Source: Prevotella sp.
GTDB lineage: Bacteria; Bacteroidota; Bacteroidia; Bacteroidales; Bacteroidaceae
Length of the DNA stretch: 64,000 nucleotides
Assembly: GCA_016287755.1 (NCBI GenBank)
Contig: JAEEWT010000012.1
Coordinates: forward strand, 55,406-119,405
Direction: 5' to 3'
The notes below the pieces were generated by a model. That model did not search any database and was not told the origin of the DNA. It was given only the letters and a program-made list of their open reading frames with translations. Shown here one piece after another: positions 8,474 through 16,304 of the stretch. The position numbers and the translations under genes were made by a program. Each line of letters starts with the position of its first letter. Position 1 is the stretch's first letter.

Positions 8474-9991
8474 ATGAAAATATTCACAAGTGCCCAGATT
8501 CATGAACTCGACCATTATACGATCGAGCATGAACCGATACGTTCCATCGACCTGATGGAACGGGCTGCCAAAGTGCTGACACGTGCCATCACCGATACCT
8601 GGTCGGCCGAGAAGCCCGTTGTGGTGTTCGCCGGTCCCGGAAACAACGGGGGTGATGGTTTGGCTGTGGCACGACTTCTCGCTGAGCAGGGCTACCAGGT
8701 TAGTGTCTATCTTTTCAATATCAACGGGAAGCTTTCTGAAGACTGTGCCATCAACCGTCAACGGGTGATTGACAGTCGAAAGATCAAGGAGTTCTTTGAG
8801 GTAAGGGATGAGTTCGACCCGCCCCAGCTCACTGCCTCGACGCTCGTAGTCGATGGTCTTTTCGGCTCCGGTCTCAACAAGCCTTTGGCAGGTGGTTTCT
8901 CATCACTGGTAAAATACATCAATCAGTCACCGGCAGAGATTGTCAGCATTGACGTACCGTCAGGACTGATGACCGAGGACAACACTTACAACGTTAGGGC
9001 GAATATCATCAAAGCAGATGTTACGCTGACCCTACAACAGAAGAAACTGGCCTTCCTCTTTGCCGAGAACCAGCAATTCATCGGAAAGTTGCGCGTACTC
9101 GACATCCGTCTGAGCAAGGAGGGCATGAAGAAAATTGAAGCGCAATATACCGTGATCGACGAGAACGATATCCGTTCTCGTATGCTTCATCGGAATGCGT
9201 TTGCCCACAAAGGCGACATGGGAACAGCGCTGATCATCGCAGGCAGTTATGGAATGGCCGGAGCTGCCATCCTCGCAACCAAGGCCTGTCTGCGTTCTGG
9301 TGTAGGAAAAGCCATCGTGCATACTCCTCGACGAAACAATGACATCATGCAAATCAGCATTCCCGAGGCTGTCATGGATATCGACCGCGACGAACTGTAT
9401 TTCAGCGATACGGTTGACACGGAAGACGTTGATGCCGTTTGCATCGGTCCCGGACTGCGCCAGCAGGAGAATACCGCCATCGCACTGATCTCGCAGATCC
9501 GCCGTTCACATTGTCCTACTGTTCTTGATGCTGATGCCTTGAATATCCTGGCCAACCACCGCGCCTGGCTGCAACAACTGCCCAAGAACATGATTATGAC
9601 GCCGCATCCTAAAGAGTTCGATCGCCTGAATGGAGCCAGTTGTGCCGACTCTTTCGAACGTCTGTCAAAGGCTCGTGACCTGGCAGAACACCTTCAGGCA
9701 TACATCATTCTCAAAGGTCATTACTCTGCCCTCTGCATGCCTAACGGACATGTCGTATTCAACAGTACAGGAAATGCAGGTATGGCCACGGCAGGAAGCG
9801 GGGATGTGCTGGCAGGCATCATCACAGGTCTTCTTGCCAGAGGTTATAAGCATGAAGATGCATGCATGACTGGTATGTATCTGCATGGATTGGCTGGTGA
9901 CATCGCCGCCAAGGAACTGGGACAGGAGAGTATGACGGCGGGCGACATCATTACGTATCTGCCTAAGGCATTTTTACGAATCAACGACTAA
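8474..9991 (+). CDS. nnr: Bifunctional NAD(P)HX epimerase/dehydratase
   Basis: 505 residues. The N-terminal YjeF/AIBP half (to about 215) epimerises damaged NAD(P)HX (FAGPGNNGGDGLAVARLL, DGLFGSGLNKPL, SIDVPSGL). The C-terminal ADP/ATP-dependent dehydratase half restores NAD(P)H (HKGDMGTALIIAGSYGMAGA, GPGLRQ, DADALNIL, TPHPKEFDRL, TAGSGDVLAGIITGLL). The start at 8474 is chosen over 8432 because Nnr proteins begin near MKIFTSAQI and because a -7 element lies between the two. It is first in a run of six forward genes (nnr-DUF4831-tatA-tatC-two Fe-S proteins) with short gaps. Confidence 0.95.
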   Translation: MKIFTSAQIHELDHYTIEHEPIRSIDLMERAAKVLTRAITDTWSAEKPVVVFAGPGNNGGDGLAVARLLAEQGYQVSVYLFNINGKLSEDCAINRQRVIDSRKIKEFFEVRDEFDPPQLTASTLVVDGLFGSGLNKPLAGGFSSLVKYINQSPAEIVSIDVPSGLMTEDNTYNVRANIIKADVTLTLQQKKLAFLFAENQQFIGKLRVLDIRLSKEGMKKIEAQYTVIDENDIRSRMLHRNAFAHKGDMGTALIIAGSYGMAGAAILATKACLRSGVGKAIVHTPRRNNDIMQISIPEAVMDIDRDELYFSDTVDTEDVDAVCIGPGLRQQENTAIALISQIRRSHCPTVLDADALNILANHRAWLQQLPKNMIMTPHPKEFDRLNGASCADSFERLSKARDLAEHLQAYIILKGHYSALCMPNGHVVFNSTGNAGMATAGSGDVLAGIITGLLARGYKHEDACMTGMYLHGLAGDIAAKELGQESMTAGDIITYLPKAFLRIND

Positions 9992-10008
9992 AGAACCAAA
10001 AGAATAGA

Positions 10009-11079
10009 ATGGATATCAAGAATATGACTAAAAAGCTTTGGCTTAGCTGCATGTCTATCTTCCTCTCAACGGGCGCCTTTGCCCAGAACGCTGTGGAAGG
10101 GACTACCTATTACCTGCCGAAAACGGCACTGAACTACACCTTGCTCATCGAACGAGTTACTACCCAGCCGGGAGAACTGAGCATGTATGCAGGTCGGTTC
10201 CTCAAGAAAGACGACGTTATATCCAAGCCTACCACCGCCTATCGGATTCTGAAGATCCAGATGACGAGTGTTGGTGTTGCTGATACCGCAAAGCGCTTCA
10301 CACCGAAAATCGATGCCAAGCATTCCATCAACAGTATGAAGGTGGATGAGAATAGCGGAATCCTCCTCGCTGTGAACGCAGAAGCCAAAAGAATAGAGAA
10401 ACCTGCTCCTTTCATTGCCGCTCCCAAGCCTCTGCCTTTGAATCCACGGGATTATATGAGTCAGGAGATCTTAGCAGCAGGAAGCAGCGCGAAGATGGCG
10501 GAACTGATTGCCCAGGAGATCTATGATATCCGTGAAAGCAAGAGTCAGCTGAACAAAGGACAGGCCGACTTCATGCCGAAAGACGGCGAGCAGATGCGCA
10601 TCATGCTCAACAACCTGAATACGCAGGAGGCCGCATTATTACAGATGTTCGAAGGGGTGACCGAGAAAGATACCGTGGAAACAACCATCACCTTTGTTCC
10701 GGAAAAAGCCATTGACAAGCAGGTACTCTTCCGCTTCTCTAAGAAGTTCGGACTGGTGGATGCTGACGATCTCTCAGGTGAACCTTATTATATTAGTATA
10801 GAAGACTTGCATAAGCAGGTGGAGAATACAGCCATCGACACTTCCGACAAAAAGGCAAAAGACGATGCCGGTATTTATGCGAACCTGCCTGGAAAGATTA
10901 AGGCAACCCTCTATCGCAGCGAGAATCAGATAGCTGAATACGAGGTATATGCAGCCCAGTTTGGAATCACTGCCCCTATGGACAATGAACTGTTCAGCAA
11001 GAAACTGCTGACCAGTCTGGTCTATGACCCCACGACGGGTCATGTGGAGACGATAAGTACGGAAATGATCAAAAAATAA
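10009..11079 (+). CDS. DUF4831 family exported protein
   Basis: 356 residues with a signal peptide (LSCMSIFLSTGAFAQ) and a mature region beginning GTTYYLPKTALNYTL, which I recognise as the DUF4831 family found in Bacteroidota. Function is unknown. The conserved feature is a long beta-rich region with YDIRESKSQLNKGQADFMPKDG in the middle. It follows nnr by 17 bp and precedes tatA by 15 bp. A second in-frame ATG (Met6, 10024) would give a more ordinary signal peptide n-region. Confidence 0.8.
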   Translation: MDIKNMTKKLWLSCMSIFLSTGAFAQNAVEGTTYYLPKTALNYTLLIERVTTQPGELSMYAGRFLKKDDVISKPTTAYRILKIQMTSVGVADTAKRFTPKIDAKHSINSMKVDENSGILLAVNAEAKRIEKPAPFIAAPKPLPLNPRDYMSQEILAAGSSAKMAELIAQEIYDIRESKSQLNKGQADFMPKDGEQMRIMLNNLNTQEAALLQMFEGVTEKDTVETTITFVPEKAIDKQVLFRFSKKFGLVDADDLSGEPYYISIEDLHKQVENTAIDTSDKKAKDDAGIYANLPGKIKATLYRSENQIAEYEVYAAQFGITAPMDNELFSKKLLTSLVYDPTTGHVETISTEMIKK

Positions 11080-11094
11080 CAAATAGCTAACGAT

Positions 11095-11259
11095 ATGAAT
11101 ATCGGAACACAAGAAATTCTACTGATTGCCCTCATCATTCTGCTGCTCTTCGGCGGTAAGAAGATACCCGAACTGATGAAAGGACTCGGAAAGGGCATGA
11201 AAAGTTTCAAAGACGGTTTGAACGGGAAAGAAGACGAACCAGCGAAAAAGGATGAGTGA
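11095..11259 (+). CDS. tatA: Sec-independent translocase protein TatA
   Basis: 54-residue protein: a short periplasmic N-terminus, one membrane helix ([20 protein letters not shown]) with the FGGKKIPEL hinge, an amphipathic helix ([12 protein letters not shown]) and a charged tail. This is the TatA/Hcf106 signature; TatA oligomers form the passage for folded twin-arginine substrates. The product is shorter than most TatA proteins because the tail is brief. Its TGA lies 8 nt inside tatC (ATG at 11252), so the two are translationally coupled. No separate tatB is present, as in other minimal TatAC systems. Confidence 0.93.
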   Translation: MNIGTQEILLIALIILLLFGGKKIPELMKGLGKGMKSFKDGLNGKEDEPAKKDE

Positions 11260-12001
11260 TGATGGGAGCCTGACCTTCTGGGATCATCTCGATGTGTTGC
11301 GCAGCAGCATCATCCGGATGATTGTGGCGGCTGTTGTGATGGGAATTGCGGCTTTCTTCATGAAAGACTGGTTATTCAACATCGTGCTCGCCCCGAAGGA
11401 CAGCAATTTCTGCACCTATCGACTGTTAGGTGTTGAGCCGTTTTCCATCCAGTTGGTCAACACTGGTCTCACGGAACAGTTCATGATCCACATGAAGGTG
11501 GCGCTCATGACGGGTATTCTGGTCGCTTCACCGTATATCATCTACCTACTGTTCAGGTTCATCTCACCCGCCCTCTATGAGAACGAAAGACGTTATTCCA
11601 TCAGGATCACTGTTACTGCATATGTGATGTTCCTCGTTGGAGTGGTTGTCAACTACCTGCTGATCTTCCCACTCACGGTAAGATTCCTCGGAACCTATCA
11701 GGTCAGCGAAGAGGTGGTTACCATGCTCACCATCACGAGCTATATTGATACGCTGCTCATGATGAGTCTGGTTTTCGGTATTCTCTTCGAGATACCTGTC
11801 ATCTCATGGCTTCTGGCTAAGGCAGGTATGCTCAAGGCATCGTGGATGACAGAGTACCGCCGACATGCTATCGTGGCCATTCTGATCGTAGCGGCCATCA
11901 TCACACCCACCGCCGATGTACTGACGCTCATCATCGTATCATTGCCTATCTGGCTCTTGTACGAAGTAAGCATCCTACTCGTACGCTCTGTAACCCATTA
12001 A
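11252..12001 (+). CDS. tatC: Sec-independent translocase protein TatC
   Basis: 249 residues with six predicted membrane helices. Family motifs include the N-terminal [15 protein letters not shown] segment, [20 protein letters not shown] (first periplasmic/cytoplasmic loop, with the conserved Glu) and [22 protein letters not shown] at the C-terminus. TatC is the receptor for twin-arginine signal peptides in the inner membrane. It overlaps tatA and is followed by two proteins that carry RR motifs, so this is a translocase-plus-substrates cluster. Confidence 0.95.
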   Translation: MSDDGSLTFWDHLDVLRSSIIRMIVAAVVMGIAAFFMKDWLFNIVLAPKDSNFCTYRLLGVEPFSIQLVNTGLTEQFMIHMKVALMTGILVASPYIIYLLFRFISPALYENERRYSIRITVTAYVMFLVGVVVNYLLIFPLTVRFLGTYQVSEEVVTMLTITSYIDTLLMMSLVFGILFEIPVISWLLAKAGMLKASWMTEYRRHAIVAILIVAAIITPTADVLTLIIVSLPIWLLYEVSILLVRSVTH

Positions 12002-12053
12002 CCCCATTAACTCCATCAAGTCTACCAAACTCATTTAACCCTATTAACTCCAT
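11998..12053 (+). repeat. 19-bp imperfect direct repeat between tatC and the ferredoxin gene
   Basis: TTAACCCCATTAACTCCAT (11998-12016) and TTAACCCTATTAACTCCAT (12035-12053) differ at one base. The first includes the tatC stop, the second reaches into the next ATG (12052). Confidence 0.7.
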
Positions 12054-13530
12054 GCTTAAAAAAATCCGTATTGCACTTGCAGCGCTGATGTTCATCCTCA
12101 TTACTCTGCTGCTACTCGACATCTCCGGTACCCTCCACCACTATCTCGGATGGATGGCAAAGATCCAGTTCCTGCCAGCAGTATTGGCTCTGAACGCAGG
12201 AGTTGTCATCGCCCTGATCGTAATCACCCTGATCTTCGGTCGTATATACTGTTCAGTTATTTGTCCATTGGGTGTCATGCAGGACGTTATCTCATGGTTC
12301 CACGGCAAGCGGAAAAAGAACCGCTTTACGTATTCTGCTGAGAAGAAATGGTTGCGCTATCCCCTTTTGATCGTGTTCATTGCTGCCATCGTGGCGGGGA
12401 TCGGCTCCTTCGTAGCTCTTTTAGCGCCGTACAGCTCTTATGGACGCATTGTCGTCAACCTGTTCAAGCCTATCTATGAGACAGGAAACAACCTACTGGC
12501 TTCCATCGCCGAGCATTTCAACAGTTATGCTTTCTACCATGTGGACACCTGGATCAAGAGTATACCCACACTGATTATCGCAGCGGTCACCTTTGTCATC
12601 ATAGCCATTCTGGCATGGCGAGGCGGAAGAACCTATTGCAACACGATCTGTCCGGTTGGTACCTTCCTGAGTTTCTTTAGTCGTTTCTCCCTGCTGAAGA
12701 TCCACTTCGATGAGGAAAAATGTAAGAACTGCAGTCTGTGTACCAAGAACTGCAAGGCTTCCTGCATCGACTATAAGAACCATACCGTGGATCACAGTCG
12801 TTGTGTGACCTGCGGCAACTGTATCGAAGCATGTAAGTTCGGTGCCCTCAGCTATCGGTATGGCCGTGCAGTAAAACCCGCTAAATCAGATAACGAGCCC
12901 GACCCATCCCGCCGTTCCTTCCTTATCGGTGCTGCATTGGCAACAACAGCCACTGCCCTGGCTCAAGAGAAGAAGAAGGTGGATGGCGGTCTGGCTGCCA
13001 TTGAAGAGAAGAAAGCGCCACAGCGTACCACTGCTATCACACCACCGGGATCCTTTTCCGCAAAGAATATGCAGAAACACTGTACGGCGTGTCAGCTCTG
13101 CGTTTCTGCTTGTCCTAACCAGGTTCTTCGTCCGTCAACGGGTCTGCTCACCCTGATGCAGCCCACGATGAGCTATGAACGGGGGTATTGCCGACCGGAG
13201 TGTAACCGTTGTTCTCAGGTTTGTCCTGCAGGGGCTATTAAGCCGATTACCCTGGAGGAGAAGTCGAGTACGCAGATCGGACATGCCGTCTGGATCAAGA
13301 AGAATTGTATTCCCGTTACCGACGGGGTGGAATGCGGCAACTGCGAACGCCACTGTCCTACCGGTGCTATTGAGATGGAACCGCTCGATCCCGATGACGA
13401 GATGTCGGTGATGGTTCCTACCATCAACGAGGCAAAGTGTATTGGTTGCGGTGCTTGCGAGAATCTCTGTCCCGCTAATCCCTTCAGCGCTATCTACGTG
13501 GAAGGTCACGAAATGCACAAGCTACTATAA
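12052..13530 (+). CDS. NapH/NapG-like membrane-anchored polyferredoxin with internal Tat signal
   Basis: 492 residues. Residues 1-215 are a NapH/NosR-type membrane domain with several helices and two CxxxCP motifs (YCSVICPLGVMQD, YCNTICPVGTF). Residues 224-265 hold two 4Fe-4S clusters (CKNCSLCTKNC, CVTCGNCIEAC). Then DPSRRSFLIGAALATT (284-299) is a twin-arginine signal followed by a hydrophobic stretch, and the last 170 residues carry four further cluster motifs (CTACQLCVSACP, CNRCSQVCP, CGNCERHCP, CIGCGACENLCP). This reads as a fusion of NapH-like and NapG-like proteins for quinol-linked electron transfer to the periplasm. The longer frame upstream overlaps tatC and is rejected; ATG 12052 starts just before the first helix. 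Confidence 0.85.
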   Translation: MLKKIRIALAALMFILITLLLLDISGTLHHYLGWMAKIQFLPAVLALNAGVVIALIVITLIFGRIYCSVICPLGVMQDVISWFHGKRKKNRFTYSAEKKWLRYPLLIVFIAAIVAGIGSFVALLAPYSSYGRIVVNLFKPIYETGNNLLASIAEHFNSYAFYHVDTWIKSIPTLIIAAVTFVIIAILAWRGGRTYCNTICPVGTFLSFFSRFSLLKIHFDEEKCKNCSLCTKNCKASCIDYKNHTVDHSRCVTCGNCIEACKFGALSYRYGRAVKPAKSDNEPDPSRRSFLIGAALATTATALAQEKKKVDGGLAAIEEKKAPQRTTAITPPGSFSAKNMQKHCTACQLCVSACPNQVLRPSTGLLTLMQPTMSYERGYCRPECNRCSQVCPAGAIKPITLEEKSSTQIGHAVWIKKNCIPVTDGVECGNCERHCPTGAIEMEPLDPDDEMSVMVPTINEAKCIGCGACENLCPANPFSAIYVEGHEMHKLL

Positions 13531-13536
13531 TATAAA

Positions 13537-13560
13537 ACTAGTTACACTAGTACGACTAGT
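13537..13560. repeat. ACTAGT 9-bp-periodic repeat
   Basis: Three ACTAGT hexamers at exactly 9-bp spacing (13537, 13546, 13555), between the polyferredoxin and the aldo/keto reductase genes. The same motif and period occur inside gldL at 54568. Confidence 0.75.
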
Positions 13561-13593
13561 GAATCTATTAAGAACCATTTAACCCCCATCCCC

Positions 13594-15024
13594 ATGAAAG
13601 AAATCTCAAGAAGACAATTCATCAAGATATTCGGTGGAGCCACAGTGGCTTCATCCACCTTGCTCGTAGCCTGCAAGAAAAAAGACCTGTCTGTCGGAGT
13701 TGACAAGGAGCCCCCAAAGGACAAGATGACTTATCGTGTGAACCCCAATACCAACGAAAAGGTTTCGCTTTTAGGCTACGGCATGATGCGACTCCCTAAG
13801 GAGAGCGACAAAGACGATGCGCCCTATGATCAGGAAATGATCAACCGGCAGGTTGACTATGCTATTGAACATGGCGTGAACTATTTCGACACCAGTCCTG
13901 CCTATTGCATGGGCCAGTCGGAAACATGCACAGGCATTGCCCTTCACCGTCATCCTCGCGACAAGTACTTCGTTGCCACAAAGATGTCGAACTTCTCTCC
14001 TGAGACATGGTCAAAGAAAGCGTCCATGGAGATGTTCGAGAATTCCCTCAAGGCACTGCAAGTGGAATGGATCGACTACCTGTTGCTGCATGCCATCGGA
14101 GGCGACTCCAGGGATATGGACAGTGAGGAGACCTTCAATGCCCGCTTCATGGACAACGGTATCCTCGACTGGCTTGTAGAACAGAAGAACAAAGGACGCA
14201 TCCACAACCTCGGCTTCTCCTATCATGGCGATGTGGAGATTTTCGACATGCTCCTTCGTTGGCACGATGAAGGAAAATACCACTGGGATTTCGTGCAGAT
14301 CGAGTTGAACTACCTCGACTGGAACTGGGCAGACGAGATCAACGACCGTAACACCGATGCGTCCTATCTCTATGCAGAACTGGAGAAACGTGGCATCCCC
14401 GCCGTCATCATGGAACCGCTTCTCGGCGGTCGGTTGGCCAACGTGCCCGATCCCATCGTGCGTAAGATGAAGAAACGGAAACCCGACAGCAGTGTCGCTT
14501 CCTGGGCTTTCCGCTATGCAGGAACGCCCAAGGGAGTGCTTACCGCCCTCAGTGGCATGACCTACATGGAACATCTTCGTGATAACATCAATACCTTCGC
14601 ACCACTGGAGCCCATCACCGAGGAAGAGAATGCCTTCCTCATGGAGATTGCTGAGGACATTTATAACCTCAAGACCATTCCTTGTAATGAATGCAACTAC
14701 TGCATGCCCTGTCCTTACGGCATCAATATCCCTGCCATCTTATCACATTATAATAAATGTATCAAAGAAGGGAACCTGCCCAACATCGAGAAAGAGGAGA
14801 AGGACACAGAAGACCAGAAGGAGTTCCGTAGGCAACGACGTGCCTTCCTTATAGGGTATGACCGCAGCGTTCCCCGACTGCGACAGGCCAGTCATTGCAT
14901 CCAATGTGGACAGTGTTCTCCTCATTGTCCTCAACGCATTGACATCCCTCGTGAGATGCGGCGTATCGACGAGTTCGTAGAAACGCTGAAACGCGACGGT
15001 TTTACCGTTCCTGCTGAACAATAG
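13594..15024 (+). CDS. Tat-exported aldo/keto reductase-ferredoxin lipoprotein
   Basis: 476 residues. The N-terminus is a twin-arginine signal (SRRQFIKIFGGA, Arg6-Arg7) ending in a lipobox (LLVAC, Cys27), so the protein is likely exported folded and lipid-anchored. Residues about 55-370 are an aldo/keto reductase barrel with the expected Asp/Tyr (YFDTSPAYCMG), Lys (FVATKM) and His (YLLLHAIGG). The C-terminal 110 residues carry two 4Fe-4S motifs (CNECNYCMPCPYG and CIQCGQCSPHCPQ). A substrate cannot be named. It lies 63 bp behind the polyferredoxin and is a natural electron partner. A strong terminator ends the cluster. Confidence 0.88.
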   Translation: MKEISRRQFIKIFGGATVASSTLLVACKKKDLSVGVDKEPPKDKMTYRVNPNTNEKVSLLGYGMMRLPKESDKDDAPYDQEMINRQVDYAIEHGVNYFDTSPAYCMGQSETCTGIALHRHPRDKYFVATKMSNFSPETWSKKASMEMFENSLKALQVEWIDYLLLHAIGGDSRDMDSEETFNARFMDNGILDWLVEQKNKGRIHNLGFSYHGDVEIFDMLLRWHDEGKYHWDFVQIELNYLDWNWADEINDRNTDASYLYAELEKRGIPAVIMEPLLGGRLANVPDPIVRKMKKRKPDSSVASWAFRYAGTPKGVLTALSGMTYMEHLRDNINTFAPLEPITEEENAFLMEIAEDIYNLKTIPCNECNYCMPCPYGINIPAILSHYNKCIKEGNLPNIEKEEKDTEDQKEFRRQRRAFLIGYDRSVPRLRQASHCIQCGQCSPHCPQRIDIPREMRRIDEFVETLKRDGFTVPAEQ

Positions 15025-15034
15025 CATAAAAACA

Positions 15035-15064
15035 AACAACCCCGCTAGATGGCGGGGTTGTTTT
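15035..15064 (+). terminator. Intrinsic terminator after the Tat/Fe-S cluster
   Basis: AACAACCCCGC (15035-15045), 6-nt loop, GCGGGGTTGTT (15052-15062), then T-rich sequence. It also faces the end of the aldolase gene on the other strand (AAAAACAAAC upstream). Confidence 0.9.
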
Positions 15065-15089
15065 ATGTACTACGAACTGAATTCGTCTA

Positions 15090-16100
15090 TTAGTCAAGCT
15101 GAGCAAGCTTGTTGTCTGATCCAAGCACGTCGATGATCTTGTGCTTGTACATCTTCTCCATCTCATCGCGAGCAGGACCACAGAACTTACGCGGGTCAAA
15201 CTCACCTGGTTTGTCATGCAGCACCTTGCGTACAGCAGCGGTGAAGGCCAGACGAGAGTCTGAGTCGATGTTGATCTTGCAAACAGCGCTCTTAGAAGCC
15301 TTGCGAAGCTGCTCTTCAGGAATACCCACTGCATCGGGCAACTTACCACCGAGAGAGTTGATCATATCAACATACTCCTGGGGAACTGAAGAAGAACCGT
15401 GGAGCACGATGGGGAATCCGGGCAGCTGTACCATCACTGCATCGAGCACATCGAATGCCAATGGAGGAGGAACGAGCTTACCAGTCTTCGGGTCACGTGT
15501 ACACTGCTCCGGAGTGAACTTGTAAGCACCATGAGAAGTACCGATAGAGATAGCCAGTGAGTCGCAACCTGTACGGGTAGCAAAGTCAACCACTTCCTCA
15601 GGCTTGGTGTAATGAGACTCAGCAGCAACTACGTCATCCTCAACACCAGCGAGAACGCCGAGCTCAGCCTCAACTGTTACGTCGAACTGATGAGCATATT
15701 CCACCACCTTCTTGGTCAGGGCGATGTTCTCCTCATAAGGAAGTGAAGAACCGTCGATCATTACAGAAGAGAAACCGTAGTCGATACAGCTCTTGCAAGT
15801 CTCGAAGCTATCACCGTGGTCAAGGTGAAGGGCAATCTCAGGATGAGCGCAACCCAGCTCCTTGGCATACTCCACAGCACCCTGCGCCATGTAGCGCAGC
15901 AAGGTAGCGTTGGCATAGTTACGAGCACCTTTTGACACCTGCAGGATTACCGGGCTCTTCAAATCAGAGCTGGCCTTGATGATGGCCTGCAGCTGCTCCA
16001 TGTTGTTAAAGTTGAATGCGGGGATGGCATACCCACCATTGATGGCTCGCTTGAACATCTCACGGGTGTTCACGAGTCCTAAACTTTTGTAATCTACCAT
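15090..16100 (-). CDS. fba: Class II fructose-bisphosphate aldolase
   Basis: 336 residues; cytoplasmic glycolytic/gluconeogenic enzyme interconverting fructose 1,6-bisphosphate with DHAP and glyceraldehyde 3-phosphate, zinc dependent. Visible motifs are AIPAFNFNNMEQLQ, the zinc-ligand segment LHLDHGDSFETCKSC, VMIDGSSLPYEEN, VEAELGVLAGVEDD, SIGTSHGAYKF and LHGSSSVP. Single gene with its own consensus promoter 70 bp upstream. Confidence 0.96.
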   Translation of the reverse strand: MVDYKSLGLVNTREMFKRAINGGYAIPAFNFNNMEQLQAIIKASSDLKSPVILQVSKGARNYANATLLRYMAQGAVEYAKELGCAHPEIALHLDHGDSFETCKSCIDYGFSSVMIDGSSLPYEENIALTKKVVEYAHQFDVTVEAELGVLAGVEDDVVAAESHYTKPEEVVDFATRTGCDSLAISIGTSHGAYKFTPEQCTRDPKTGKLVPPPLAFDVLDAVMVQLPGFPIVLHGSSSVPQEYVDMINSLGGKLPDAVGIPEEQLRKASKSAVCKINIDSDSRLAFTAAVRKVLHDKPGEFDPRKFCGPARDEMEKMYKHKIIDVLGSDNKLAQLD

Positions 16101-16168
16101 ATTATAAGAATTTAGATAAAAATAATCTGTCTTTGTGCCTTCAACCGAAAACGATCTCTAAGCACGTG

Positions 16169-16199
16169 CAAAATTAACACTTTCTTTTCTCACAACAAA
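16169..16199 (-). promoter_or_regulatory. Promoter for fba
   Basis: On the minus strand TTTG (16199-16196), 19 bp, TAATTTTG (16176-16169). Confidence 0.75.
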
Positions 16200-16304
16200 A
16201 CGTAGCAACATTTTTTAAGGTAGAATTAGCTTGTTTTTCTCTTTTTGTCTTCTGCTTGCGACTCATCTTTGGCGATTTGCAAGATGTACATGACAAAACG
16301 GCGC

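Noticed and set aside
11842..12051. 70-codon N-terminal extension of the polyferredoxin
   Set aside because: It lies inside tatC in another frame and has no family similarity; the ATG at 12052 precedes the first membrane helix.
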